28,559 nt of DNA, from positions 1-28,559 of the forward strand of contig CAYLZN010000033.1 of assembly GCA_964387935.1 (NCBI GenBank), written 5' to 3'. The notes under the pieces are model-generated. The model was not told where the DNA came from and did not search any database. It saw only the letters and a program-made list of their open reading frames with translations. Shown piece by piece: positions 14,096-22,070 of the stretch. The first letter of the stretch is position 1; each line of letters begins with the position of its first letter. The DNA comes from CAYLZN01 sp964387935 (GTDB lineage Bacteria; Acidobacteriota; Vicinamibacteria; Vicinamibacterales; JAFNAJ01). A program made the translations under genes and the position numbers.

Positions 14096-15483
14096 CCGAC
14101 CCGCGTACCGTGCTCGTCATCGAGGACGACGACAGCATTCGTCGCGTCATCGAGTTCAGCCTGCAGGAGGATGGCTTCACCGTCCTCACCGCCGGCGACG
14201 GGGTCGCCGGACTCGAGGCCGTGACGCGGTCCCGCGTGGACCTCATCGTGACCGATGTGCGCATGCCGCAGATGGACGGGCTCGAACTCCTCGCCCGCGT
14301 CAAGGCGATGCAGCCGGATCTTCCGGTCGTACTCCTCACGGCCCACGGCACCATCGACGTGGCAGTGGAGGCGATGAAGCTCGGCGCGTTCGACTTCCTG
14401 ACCAAGCCCTTCGAGCGCAGTCAGTTGAAGCACGTGGTCGCGAAGGCGCTCGACGTGGCGGCGTTACGAGCCGAGAACCAGCATCTGCGTGATGTCGTTC
14501 GGGAACGGTTTTCCTTCCAGCACCTGATCGCGGGGTCTCGATCCATGCGGGCCGTCACGGACATGGCCGCACGGGTGTCCCAGAGCGACGCGACGGTGCT
14601 GTTGGAGGGCGAAAGCGGCACGGGCAAGGAGTTGCTGGCCAAGGCCATCCACTTGCACAGCGCCCGGTCGCGTGGGCCCTTCGTCACGGTGAACTGTGGG
14701 GCCATCCCGGACGCGTTGCTCGAATCGGAGCTGTTCGGGCATCGCCGCGGGGCCTTCACGGGAGCCGTCGCCGACCGCGTCGGCAAGTTCGAAGCGGCGC
14801 AGCGGGGCACCGTGTTCCTTGACGAAGTCGCCGAACTCCCGCTGAACCTCCAGGTCAAGTTGCTGCGGGTGCTGCAGGAACGGGAGGTCGACAAGCTCGG
14901 CGAGACGCGCCCGGTGAAGGTGGACGTGCGGGTCATCGCGGCCACGAACCGGGACGTCGAGAAGATGGTGGCCGACCACACGTTCCGCGAGGATCTCTAC
15001 TACCGTCTGGCCGTCGTGTCGCTCCGGCTGCCCCCACTGCGGGAGCGCGCCGACGACATCCCGTTTCTCGTCGACCATCTGCTCGCCAAACACAGCGAGC
15101 GAGCCGGCACCACGCGGCCCCAAGTCGATCCGACGGTGTATTCGGCCTTCAACCAACACAGCTGGCCCGGCAATGTCCGTGAGTTGGAGAACGTGCTGGA
15201 GCGGGCTCTCGTACTCGACAGCGACGGTCGGATTGGCCTCGACGACCTGCCAGACCGCTTCCGGACGGAGCGCACGCCGATCGGCCGCCTCCGGATGGAA
15301 CTCCCCGACGAGGGCGTGCCCCTCGAGGAAGTCGAGCGCGAACTTATCCGTGCGGCCCTCGAGAAGCACCACTGGAATCAGACGCGTGCGGCCGCCTATC
15401 TCGACCTCACCAGGAGCACGCTGATCTACCGGATGCAGAAGTTCGGCCTCGAACCGCCAGGCACGGACGAGCACGGAGGGTAG
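14092..15483 (+). CDS. NtrC-family sigma-54-dependent response regulator
   Basis: 463 residues with three domains. The receiver (about 5-120) has E11/D12/D13, phospho-acceptor D55 (LIVTDVRMP) and K105. The AAA+ domain has Walker A GESGTGKE (173-180), the sigma-54 contact loop GAFTGA (220-225), Walker B VFLDE (241-245), and arginine-finger and sensor regions (FREDLYYRL, WPGNVRELEN). A Fis-type helix-turn-helix closes the protein (about 415-455; NQTRAAAYLDLTRSTLIYRM). Such proteins bind enhancers as oligomers and remodel sigma-54 polymerase. All key residues are intact. It is translationally coupled to the kinase and is the natural candidate to act on the GG-N10-GC promoters seen in this window, although it may also act elsewhere. 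Confidence 0.95.
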   Translation: MTDPRTVLVIEDDDSIRRVIEFSLQEDGFTVLTAGDGVAGLEAVTRSRVDLIVTDVRMPQMDGLELLARVKAMQPDLPVVLLTAHGTIDVAVEAMKLGAFDFLTKPFERSQLKHVVAKALDVAALRAENQHLRDVVRERFSFQHLIAGSRSMRAVTDMAARVSQSDATVLLEGESGTGKELLAKAIHLHSARSRGPFVTVNCGAIPDALLESELFGHRRGAFTGAVADRVGKFEAAQRGTVFLDEVAELPLNLQVKLLRVLQEREVDKLGETRPVKVDVRVIAATNRDVEKMVADHTFREDLYYRLAVVSLRLPPLRERADDIPFLVDHLLAKHSERAGTTRPQVDPTVYSAFNQHSWPGNVRELENVLERALVLDSDGRIGLDDLPDRFRTERTPIGRLRMELPDEGVPLEEVERELIRAALEKHHWNQTRAAAYLDLTRSTLIYRMQKFGLEPPGTDEHGG

Positions 15484-15495
15484 CGCCCGGCGCCG

Positions 15496-16677
15496 TCAGA
15501 CCGGTGACGGTCCCGCACCCCGTGCGTGGTGCGGCGTCACGACCTCGTGTGACCGGAGTGGCAGTGAGATCCGTTCGGCGCCTGGACGGTATGGCTCATC
15601 AGGCGCCGCCGTGGGGAGCGACAGCGTCAACAGCACGCCCTCCGGGCATGGCTCGGCACGCAGCGTGCCCCCCTGGTTCTCCACCAATCGCTTGGCGAGC
15701 GCCAGCGTCAGCCCGTGCCCCACGCGGGCGTCCGAGAACGGCACGAACAGGGAGTCTATGCGGTCGACGCGGTCGCCGACGCCCCGCAATCGGATCGTCA
15801 CGACGGACCGTCCCCCGTCTCGCGACACGGCAGCCTCCACGTGACGCGTGTCGATGACCTGCGGCGCCTCCAAGAGCAGGGTCACCACTGCGCGCTGCAT
15901 CTGGGTGACGTCGACGGCCACGAACGCTGGTTCCCCACACAAGGACATCTCGACGCTGACATCGCGGGCCGCGAGCGCGCCGCCCGTCAAGCGGTGGGCC
16001 TGGTGTAGCACCTCGCACAGATCGACGACCATGTTCGCTGGCGGGTTCGGCCTCGCGAAGTCCAGGAGGTCCTGCACCAGCCTGGCCGCCTCGTCGATGC
16101 CCCGCCGGGCAATCCCGAAGAACTCGTCGTGGTGTTCTCGCCGCGACGTTCGCTGCTCAAGGATGTCCAGCGCACCGCGCGCGGCACCCAGCGGATTGCG
16201 CAGTTCGTGCGCCATGCCCGTGGCCAACTGCCCGGTCGTGACCCAGCGATCCACCTGGAGCCGCTCCTCAAGGCTCGACTCCAGACGCCGCAAGGCCTCC
16301 GCGCGCTGCTCGCTCGCAGCCTGCGCGCGATCGCGTTCCTCGCGCAACCGTGCGCCTATCTGTCCGGACACCACGGCCATCAGCACGAATACGACCACCT
16401 CGCCATACTGGCCCACCTGAACCGCCGGCCACGCGTGCCACCCCACGACGACATGCGGAAGGTACAGCGCCGTGGCGAACAACACCGTGGCAACCCCGGC
16501 CACCGTGCCTCCCGCCAGGGCCGCCCAAACGATCGGCAGGTAATAGAGCCGCGTGAAGACCTCATGCAGCACGAGCGCGTGCATGCTCGTCGCGTAATGA
16601 CCTGCGGAGATCGCGACCACGCTGGCGGCGACGGCCACCCAGGATCCTAGGCGAAGACCGCTTCGTGGCCGTGACAT
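15496..16677 (-). CDS. second sensor kinase with the same sensor and a degenerate ATPase domain
   Basis: 393 residues; ATG at 16677 after GGGAG. The membrane part aligns well with the kinase at 12923: H27-x5-H33-x4-H38, LYYLPI, LYLPH, then W...QYGE. HisKA is normal (GMAHELRNPLG, H157). In the ATPase domain the N-box asparagines are replaced (N287 and N291 of the partner correspond to T266 and E270), and the DxG box is missing (RGVGDR instead). A later GHGLTLAL still resembles the G2 box. It may therefore not autophosphorylate, and could act as a phosphatase, a heterodimer partner or a phosphate sink. Its own promoter looks sigma-54 dependent. It converges on the regulator gene with only 12 bp between the stops. 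Confidence 0.85.
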   Translation of the reverse strand: MSRPRSGLRLGSWVAVAASVVAISAGHYATSMHALVLHEVFTRLYYLPIVWAALAGGTVAGVATVLFATALYLPHVVVGWHAWPAVQVGQYGEVVVFVLMAVVSGQIGARLREERDRAQAASEQRAEALRRLESSLEERLQVDRWVTTGQLATGMAHELRNPLGAARGALDILEQRTSRREHHDEFFGIARRGIDEAARLVQDLLDFARPNPPANMVVDLCEVLHQAHRLTGGALAARDVSVEMSLCGEPAFVAVDVTQMQRAVVTLLLEAPQVIDTRHVEAAVSRDGGRSVVTIRLRGVGDRVDRIDSLFVPFSDARVGHGLTLALAKRLVENQGGTLRAEPCPEGVLLTLSLPTAAPDEPYRPGAERISLPLRSHEVVTPHHARGAGPSPV

Positions 16678-16734
16678 GGTGACGCTCCCGCTGACAGCAG
16701 TGCATTGGGCCCGAATGGCCGCACGAATTCCGAG

Positions 16735-16749
16735 GCAAGAACGACGCCA
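16735..16749 (-). promoter_or_regulatory. sigma-54 type promoter of the second kinase
   Basis: On the minus strand TGGCGTCGTTCTTGC, with exact GG-N10-GC spacing and a perfect TTGC; the -24 box departs from TGGCAC at two bases. Predicted +1 near 16723 gives a 46-base leader to the ATG. Confidence 0.6.
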
Positions 16750-16824
16750 ACGACGCGGTCGCGGCGAAGCGGCATCGGCGGGCTGCGGCGGCGCGACTGC
16801 GGCTCAGTTCAAGCGGGGACGTGA

Positions 16825-16844
16825 GAGGCTGTGCGAAAACAGAC
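16825..16844 (-). promoter_or_regulatory. putative activator site upstream of the second kinase promoter
   Basis: On the minus strand TGTCTGTTTTCGCACA fits the shared motif TGTCYGWWWWSNCACA, 76 bp upstream of the sigma-54 box at 16735-16749. The rest of the 208-bp gap between the second kinase and the ABC ATPase gene shows nothing else. Confidence 0.55.
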
Positions 16845-16885
16845 AGTCGTACGATCGTGACCTGCGACGAGATCGGCCGCGTAGG

Positions 16886-17653
16886 TCAGATCCTCACAAG
16901 TTCGGGCACCCCAGCCGCCGCACGGTCGCGCGTTCCGTCTCGACTCTCTGGCGAACGACCATTCCCCCCGTCGGCCGCCAGGCACGTGTCTTCCAGCCGT
17001 CCGTCCCGGAGCCGCAGAATGCGGTCAGCGACGCCGGCGATCGCGACATCGTGCGTCACCATGAAGATGGTGAGTCCCGACGCCCGGAGCTCGAGGAACA
17101 GCTCCATGATGGCATGTCCGTTCTCTGTGTCCAGACATCCCGTGGGTTCGTCCGCGAGGATCACCGGGGGCCCATTCACGATCGCTCGCGCGATGGCCAC
17201 GCGCTGCTGCTCTCCCCCCGAGAGGGCGTTCGGCAGGCGCCGCCGCTTGTCCGCAAGGCCGACGCGCTCCAAGGCCAGTGCCGACATCTCCTCCTGGCGC
17301 CCATTCGGGAGGCCGGCGGCCGCCAGCGGCAGCATGACGTTCTCGATGGCCGTCAGGTACGGCACGAGATACAGCTGCTGGAACACGAACCCGAGGTACT
17401 CACGCCGGAAGTCGGCGCGCCGCTCATGCCCGAGGGAATACACGTCGATCCCGTCAACCAGCACCCTGCCGCCGGATGGCGGGCTCATCGCGCCCAGGAT
17501 GCCGAGCAGTGTGCTCTTGCCCGACCCGCTCGGGCCCATCAGGCTGACGAATTCGCGTTCCTCGACGAGGACGTCGACGCCGCTCAAGGCGGTGACCGTC
17601 GCGCTCTCGGTGTTGTACGTCTTCTCGATCTGGTGAAGTTCGATGAGCCCCAT
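16886..17653 (-). CDS. ABC transporter ATPase (MacB/LolD-like)
   Basis: 255 residues from the ATG at 17653, with AAGGA eight bases upstream; a GTG directly after the permease stop would add 25 unconserved residues. All nucleotide-binding motifs are intact: Walker A GPSGSGKST (40-48), Q-loop in FVFQQLYL, signature LSGGEQQR, Walker B VILADEPT and H-loop MVTHD. The C-terminal 30 residues are a variable tail. This subfamily pairs with FtsX/MacB-type permeases and usually powers extrusion or envelope remodelling, not classical uptake. With the DUF2318 gene nearby it resembles the ATPase of Fet/P19-type iron systems. It is the last gene of the operon. Confidence 0.92.
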   Translation of the reverse strand: MGLIELHQIEKTYNTESATVTALSGVDVLVEEREFVSLMGPSGSGKSTLLGILGAMSPPSGGRVLVDGIDVYSLGHERRADFRREYLGFVFQQLYLVPYLTAIENVMLPLAAAGLPNGRQEEMSALALERVGLADKRRRLPNALSGGEQQRVAIARAIVNGPPVILADEPTGCLDTENGHAIMELFLELRASGLTIFMVTHDVAIAGVADRILRLRDGRLEDTCLAADGGNGRSPESRDGTRDRAAAGVPELVRI

Positions 17654-17728
17654 AGTCGTGGTCCTTGGTGTGACGCTCGAATCCGGAAGGTCGGTGGTCG
17701 GCGCCCGAGTCCCGTCTGCGAGGAGCAC

Positions 17729-18886
17729 TCAGAGCTGCCTAAACGCCTGCGCCGGGTCCAGACGAGACGCGCGAAGCGCTGGATACAACCCACTGGCCAA
17801 CCCCAGCACGACGGAGAGTCCGATCGCCAGGACGGCTGCCCAGGCATTCAGCGGCACGGGCGCCGACAGCTGCCCGACGGCGCGGCCAAACAGGTGGGCC
17901 CCGGCCGACCCGACCAGCCAACCGGCCACACCACCCAGCGCGCTCAGGACGAACACCTCCAACAGGATCACGCGCACGACATGGCTCTGCCGAAAGCCAA
18001 CGGCACGCAGGATGCCGATCTCCTGGGTCCGTTCGCTCACGGAGGCGAGCATCGTGGTCATGATCACGAGCCCACCAGCCAGCAGGACGATGACCGAGAC
18101 GAGATAGGCGAAGCGTGTCATCTGGCCGACCGCGTGTTCACGTGCCGCCACCGCCTGCCGGATGGGGGTCACCCTGGCGTGCGGGACCGCGGCCTGGATC
18201 TGCGCGACGATGTCCTCGATGGGGCAGCCTCGACACAAGGCGCTCACTTCGATCATCGTCACGGCGCCAGGACGGTTCAGGACCGTCTGTGCCGAGGGAA
18301 GATCGGTGAAGACGGCTCGGTCGTCGATCGCTCCCGTGGCACGGAGCACACCAGTCACGAGCCGTTCCGCGCCGCCAAGCTGCAGCCGATCCCCAGGTCT
18401 CTTGTGCAACAACTGAGCGGCTTCGGCGCCGAGCAGGACTTCTGCGGCCGTATCCGGGAAGCGCCCCTCCATTTGCCACCAGCTCTTGATCCCGCGTTCC
18501 TCGCGGAAGACGGCCCCCACCAGCAGTACGCGCTGGCCCTCGAGGTCCGTTCCACCAATCAACTTGGGCGCCACCGCGCTGATGTTCCGCTTGTGCGGGA
18601 TCGTCCGAATGACGGCGGCGTCGTCTCCCGTCAACTGTCTGGCATCGACCGTCACGCCACCGAGGTCGACATTCCCGTACGCCAGATCGAGCGTGGTGGC
18701 CTTTGGCGTGATCACGATGTTGGCGCCGAAGCGGTCGAGCTCGTCACTGATCTCGCTCTGCATGGCCCGGGTCAGCGAGATCAGGGCCACCAACGTACCG
18801 ATGCCGAGGGCCAAGGCCGTCACGACGAACGCGCCGCGGGTGGGACGGCGTTTCACGCTCTCAATGGCGATGTCACGTAGTTGCAT
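17729..18886 (-). CDS. FtsX/MacB-type ABC permease
   Basis: 385 residues; ATG at 18886 after GGGAG. It has the layout of the family: one N-terminal helix (VVTALALGIGTLVALISLT), a long periplasmic domain, then three C-terminal helices (around YLVSVIVLLAGGLVIMTTML, VFVLSALGGVAGWLVGSAGA and AAVLAIGLSVVLGLASGLYP). The motif SERTQEIGILRAVG is the conserved FtsX loop. The periplasmic domain contains LCRGCPIEDI, a Cys pair that I associate with permeases of DUF2318-containing iron systems. Only one permease is present here, where Fet systems usually have two. It lies between the DUF2318 and ATPase genes in one operon. Confidence 0.9.
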   Translation of the reverse strand: MQLRDIAIESVKRRPTRGAFVVTALALGIGTLVALISLTRAMQSEISDELDRFGANIVITPKATTLDLAYGNVDLGGVTVDARQLTGDDAAVIRTIPHKRNISAVAPKLIGGTDLEGQRVLLVGAVFREERGIKSWWQMEGRFPDTAAEVLLGAEAAQLLHKRPGDRLQLGGAERLVTGVLRATGAIDDRAVFTDLPSAQTVLNRPGAVTMIEVSALCRGCPIEDIVAQIQAAVPHARVTPIRQAVAAREHAVGQMTRFAYLVSVIVLLAGGLVIMTTMLASVSERTQEIGILRAVGFRQSHVVRVILLEVFVLSALGGVAGWLVGSAGAHLFGRAVGQLSAPVPLNAWAAVLAIGLSVVLGLASGLYPALRASRLDPAQAFRQL

Positions 18887-18912
18887 GAACCACTCCCGTT
18901 CGCGCCGACACG

Positions 18913-19455
18913 TCAGAAGTACGCTGCGCCTCGTTCGAGCGAAGCCGCTGCGAGTATCACTTGTCCGTTGGAGATCGCACGCTCGATAGGCGCCGGGTTG
19001 CAGCCGCCCTGCAGGACGTTGATCTGTGTCGACGGAAACTCCTTCCCGCAGTTGACACAGATCATTGCGTCACCCGACTGCCGGTAGCCCTTTCGCTCCC
19101 GGTAGCAGACGTCGCACGCATCGAACGCCGCCCTGATGACTCCGTCAGCGCTCTTCATCACGAAGAAGCGGACTTCGCGGCCCGAGGCCGTGGCATATCG
19201 ATAGAACTTCGCCTGGCCGTCATCGAAGGTCGACGCCGTCAGGACGACATCCGCACCTGCCGGCGCCGCGTCGGTGATAGACGCCGCGGGCGCGTTGCCG
19301 GAACTTCGCCCGACAATCAGGACAATCAGACCCAAGAACAGGAGGCCGCCGCCGAGCACGATGGGCAGAGTCCCCCTCGACCCTTTGGGGCTGAGCGGTT
19401 CAGTGAATTGACCCCGACGATTCGGAGGTGCGGAGGAATGGCGGTGTTTGCCCAT
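18913..19455 (-). CDS. DUF2318 membrane-anchored Cys-rich protein
   Basis: 180 residues; ATG at 19455 with AGGAG that overlaps the stop of the TPR gene. One membrane helix (about 30-50) is followed by an extracytoplasmic domain carrying the DUF2318 signature: C114-x2-C117, KGY, C133-x2-C136-G-x2-F, then GGC152NPAPI. Two CxxC pairs suggest a bound metal or Fe-S-like site. In Campylobacter and Yersinia iron systems (P19/Fet type) a DUF2318 protein works with FtsX-type permeases and an ATPase, as here, together with an Ftr1-like permease and P19, which are both absent from the window. The N-terminus (KHRHSSAPPN) is basic and cytoplasmic. Confidence 0.9.
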   Translation of the reverse strand: MGKHRHSSAPPNRRGQFTEPLSPKGSRGTLPIVLGGGLLFLGLIVLIVGRSSGNAPAASITDAAPAGADVVLTASTFDDGQAKFYRYATASGREVRFFVMKSADGVIRAAFDACDVCYRERKGYRQSGDAMICVNCGKEFPSTQINVLQGGCNPAPIERAISNGQVILAAASLERGAAYF

Positions 19456-19465
19456 GACGAAACTC

Positions 19466-20095
19466 CTATCGTGACGACTGCAGCGGAATGGGGGCGAAGC
19501 CCACGAGTTGCCGTCGCGCATCCTCGAGACGCCCGCGCGCCTTCGCCGCGTCGGGCGAAGACGGGCTGATGGCGATCAGGCGCTCCCAAGCCTTGACGGC
19601 CCCTTTGGGGTCCTTCTTGCCCTCGAGGCGTACGACGCCGATGTTGAACAACGTCTGCACGTGCGACGGGTCGATCTTCAGGGACGCGTCGTACGCAGCC
19701 AGCGCCTCGTCGGGCCGCCCGCTGTAGAAGAGCGCCGTGCCAAGGTCCGTGCTGACGTTGGCGTTTGCGGGTTGCACCGCCAGGGCCTGCTGGTAGTAGG
19801 GAACCGCCTCGGCGTACCGCCCAGCGTCATACAGCAGGTTGGCCAACTGGGTGGCTGCCACCGCGTTCTTCGGATCGCTGGCGAGGATGTTTCGATAGGC
19901 CGCGATCTGTGACTCGTCAACGGTGGGTATGCCGGAGGCCGGCACTGCGGGCGGAGCGGCCACGGCTGTCACGGTGACCGACGGTTGCCGACGGCTCCCC
20001 GCCACGTACCCGACGGCCCCACCAAAGAAGCCGATAGACACGGCCAAGAAGGCCAGCGTCGCCGGCGACGCCCATTCCGATGATGACACTCGCAT
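19466..20095 (-). CDS. membrane-anchored TPR protein
   Basis: 209 residues from the ATG at 20095, with AAGGAG seven bases upstream; the open frame continues upstream but the extra residues are not protein-like. An N-terminal helix (about 11-31) is followed by a Pro/Ala linker and three to four TPR units (about 75-180: AATQLANLLYDAGRYAEAVP, VSTDLGTALFYSGRPDEAL, TLFNIGVVRLEGKKDPKGAV). TPR domains of this type hold partner proteins, and in cytochrome c and metalloprotein assembly they are often tethered to the membrane (as CcmH/CycH-like proteins). Here it is the first gene of the DUF2318/ABC operon, ten bases before the next start, and may scaffold that system. The partner is not known. Confidence 0.85.
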   Translation of the reverse strand: MRVSSSEWASPATLAFLAVSIGFFGGAVGYVAGSRRQPSVTVTAVAAPPAVPASGIPTVDESQIAAYRNILASDPKNAVAATQLANLLYDAGRYAEAVPYYQQALAVQPANANVSTDLGTALFYSGRPDEALAAYDASLKIDPSHVQTLFNIGVVRLEGKKDPKGAVKAWERLIAISPSSPDAAKARGRLEDARRQLVGFAPIPLQSSR

Positions 20096-20244
20096 TCCCG
20101 ACTCCTTCCAACGCTCTCTTCCCGTCCGCCAGTGACGTCGCCGAGGCGCGACGACCGGAGGCAGGCATCGCCGAACCCACGGCGCGTCCGCGGCCACCAT
20201 GTCCCGGTCGCCATGCCGGCGGACGAGCCCGCGTCACTCGAGCC

Positions 20245-20259
20245 GCGACGAACTCGCCA
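20245..20259 (-). promoter_or_regulatory. weak sigma-54-like box before the TPR/ABC operon
   Basis: On the minus strand TGGCGAGTTCGTCGC, with GG-N10-GC spacing but imperfect boxes, 150 bp before the TPR start. No copy of the shared activator motif is found next to it. If real, the operon would survive the IS insertion upstream; if not, the operon may depend on the interrupted gene's promoter. The rest of the 232-bp gap shows no gene. Confidence 0.3.
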
Positions 20260-20644
20260 GCGCCCGCAAGGGGAGGCGGGGCGAACCGGCTGACACGCGG
20301 CTGACCGCTGCTAACGGCTGGGCGCCTCTAGATCAGGTATGTCGAGAAAAGGATGACGAGCGGTGTGGACGGTCCTGCCCGCAGTCCACAACGGGGCGGG
20401 CGGAAAGCCGACAGGATGATCGGCACCAGGGCAGGCGCGGCGAGAGCGACGAGCTGCACGGGCGGCCGGACCTCGACACGCCTGTCCTGGGCGGCCATTG
20501 GGGGCTGCCCGACCGGCGCCGTGCAGCAACAGGAGGTGAAGGTGGACCCGCCACACGGATGCCCGCCGATCGCGCACCGGCGCTCCGGCTGCGTGGTCAG
20601 TGCCAGGGCCAGGCCACCGTGGGACACCACCACCAGGACCACTA

Positions 20645-21802
20645 GTGTCCCGGATCTGATGTTCGGAAACCAATTCGCCGTGTCCCTCGTACTTCGGGTA
20701 CAAGGAGACACGGATGGCCAAACGAGGACGACCGACCGTACGCGTGACGATCAGCCCGAGCGAGCGGACGACGCTTGAGCAGTGGGCGCGACGACGCACG
20801 ACGGCGCAGGGGCTGGCCCAGCGGGCCCAGATCGTCTTGGCCTGTGCGGCGGGGCGCTCCAATTCCGAGATCGCCGAGATGTTGCGGATCACGCGGCAGA
20901 CGGCCGGTCGCTGGCGCCGGCGCTTCGTGGAGAAGCGGCTCGACGGCCTGGTGGATGAGCCGCGGCCCGGAACGCCGCGCCGGCTCAGTGATGCGCAGGT
21001 GGAGCAGGTGATCACCGAGACCCTGGAGCGCAGTCCGCGAGACGCGACGCACTGGACGACCCGCACGCTGGCCAAGGAGCTTGAGCTCAGCCACGCCACC
21101 GTGGGCCGGATCTGGCGCGCGTTCGGCCTGCAGCCCCATCGGAGTGAGACCTTCAAACTGTCGCGCGACCCGCTGTTCGTCGAAAAGGTCCGCGACGTGG
21201 TGGGGCTCTATCTGGACCCGCCGGATCGAGCGTTGGTGCTGAGCGTCGACGAGAAGAGCCAGATCCAGGCCCTCGACCGCACCGCGCCGATTCTGCCCCT
21301 GACCTTCGGTTCGCCGGAGCGCCGGACGCACGACTACCGCCGGCACGGGACGACGTCGTTGTTCGCGGCGCTCGACGTCGCCACGGGCAAGGTCATCGGC
21401 GAGTGTCATCGCCGACATCGGAGTCAGGAGTTCCTCCGCTTCCTGGAGACGATCGACGCGCAGGTGCCGGCTGACTTGGACATTCACCTGATCCTCGACA
21501 ACTACGGGACGCACAAGACACCCCGGGTCCGTCGGTGGTTTGCCCGGCATCCGCGCTTCTACCTGCACTTCACGCCGACCAGCGCCTCGTGGCTCAATCT
21601 GATCGAGCGTTGGTTCGCGCTCTTGAGCCAGAAACAGATCAAACGTGGCGCCCATCGGAGCGTGCGCGCCTTGGAAACGGCGATCCGCGAGTACCTGGCG
21701 ATCACCAACGAGGCGCCGACCCCGTTCGTGTGGACGAAGACTGCTGACGAGATCCTCGACAAGGTCGCGCGATTTTGTCAGCGAATCTCTAATCCGGGAC
21801 AC
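20645..21802 (+). mobile_element. complete IS630-family insertion sequence
   Basis: 1158 bp flanked by TA on both sides (20643-20644 and 21803-21804), the target duplication expected for IS630/Tc1-like elements. The terminal inverted repeats begin GTGTCCCGGAT at both ends and match at about 17 of 22 positions. The element carries one uninterrupted transposase gene and appears intact and recent. Confidence 0.93.
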
Positions 21803-21805
21803 TAG
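20714..21805 (+). CDS. IS630-family transposase
   Basis: 363 residues from the ATG at 20714, with AAGGAG six bases upstream. The N-terminal half has paired helix-turn-helix domains (SNSEIAEMLRITRQTAGRWR and SHATVGRIWRAFG). The C-terminal catalytic domain keeps the DDE triad in LSVDEKSQ, LILDNYGTHK and NLIERWFA. Length is normal for the family and no frameshift is needed. The TAG stop is formed by the flanking TA duplication plus the next host base, so the reading frame runs through the right inverted repeat to the very end of the element. It is likely active, to judge by the intact motifs. Confidence 0.95.
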   Translation: MAKRGRPTVRVTISPSERTTLEQWARRRTTAQGLAQRAQIVLACAAGRSNSEIAEMLRITRQTAGRWRRRFVEKRLDGLVDEPRPGTPRRLSDAQVEQVITETLERSPRDATHWTTRTLAKELELSHATVGRIWRAFGLQPHRSETFKLSRDPLFVEKVRDVVGLYLDPPDRALVLSVDEKSQIQALDRTAPILPLTFGSPERRTHDYRRHGTTSLFAALDVATGKVIGECHRRHRSQEFLRFLETIDAQVPADLDIHLILDNYGTHKTPRVRRWFARHPRFYLHFTPTSASWLNLIERWFALLSQKQIKRGAHRSVRALETAIREYLAITNEAPTPFVWTKTADEILDKVARFCQRISNPGH

Positions 21806-21857
21806 CAGCAGAGATGACCGGCGGTGGGTAGTCGGACGTGCCACAGTGCGGGAGCAA

Positions 21858-21872
21858 TCAGGTTTCGTGCCA
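21858..21872 (-). promoter_or_regulatory. sigma-54-like promoter of the interrupted small gene (GA variant)
   Basis: On the minus strand TGGCACGAAACCTGA. The -24 box is perfect and it resembles the Cus operon promoter closely, but the -12 dinucleotide is GA, not GC. Predicted +1 is near 21846, two bases before the GTG. The activator-type site at 22003 supports it. Confidence 0.45.
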
Positions 21873-22002
21873 AGCCCAGTCCCCTCACACGCAGTGACCC
21901 GCCGCCCGGAAACGCCGCGCGGGCACGCACCGTACGACGACAGCGCCGGCACAGCTGCACGGGTCTGGGTCGCTCGGGTGTGCGCGATCTCAGCCAACGA
22001 AC

Positions 22003-22022
22003 TGTCTGAAATGCCACAGACA
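22003..22022. promoter_or_regulatory. perfect inverted-repeat activator site TGTCTG-N8-CAGACA
   Basis: The best copy of the shared motif: both 6-bp arms are perfect and the centre AAATGCCA matches the sites at 12850 and 23556. It lies 131 bp upstream of the sigma-54-like box at 21858-21872 and just downstream of the HAMP gene. Its symmetry fits a dimeric Fis-type DNA-binding domain. Confidence 0.62.
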
Positions 22023-22070
22023 ACCGCCGTAATCGGCGCGCAGGTCGACGAGGCCGCCGTCGGAGCACCG

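Larger units (their letters stand above)
20328..21844 (-). pseudogene. small secreted Cys/His-rich protein gene, split by the IS630 element
   Basis: The gene is read on the minus strand as 21844-21805, one TA, then 20642-20328. Removing the IS and one copy of the TA duplication gives an uninterrupted 118-residue frame with a GTG start. Its N-terminus (ARPTTHRRSSLLLVVLVVVS) is a good signal peptide, and the insertion falls inside it. The mature part has C37-x4-H42-P-C44-G and CCC at 52-54, the same pattern as the small protein that heads the Cus operon. The C-terminus is hydrophobic and ends STYLI. It lies upstream of the TPR/DUF2318/ABC operon. The remaining part has no usable signal sequence, so function is presumably lost in this strain. 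Confidence 0.65.

Noticed and set aside
21181..21790. Antisense 511-residue frame across the IS and flank (20642-22177, minus)
   Set aside because: Shadow of the transposase gene and neighbouring sequence; translation has no domain character.
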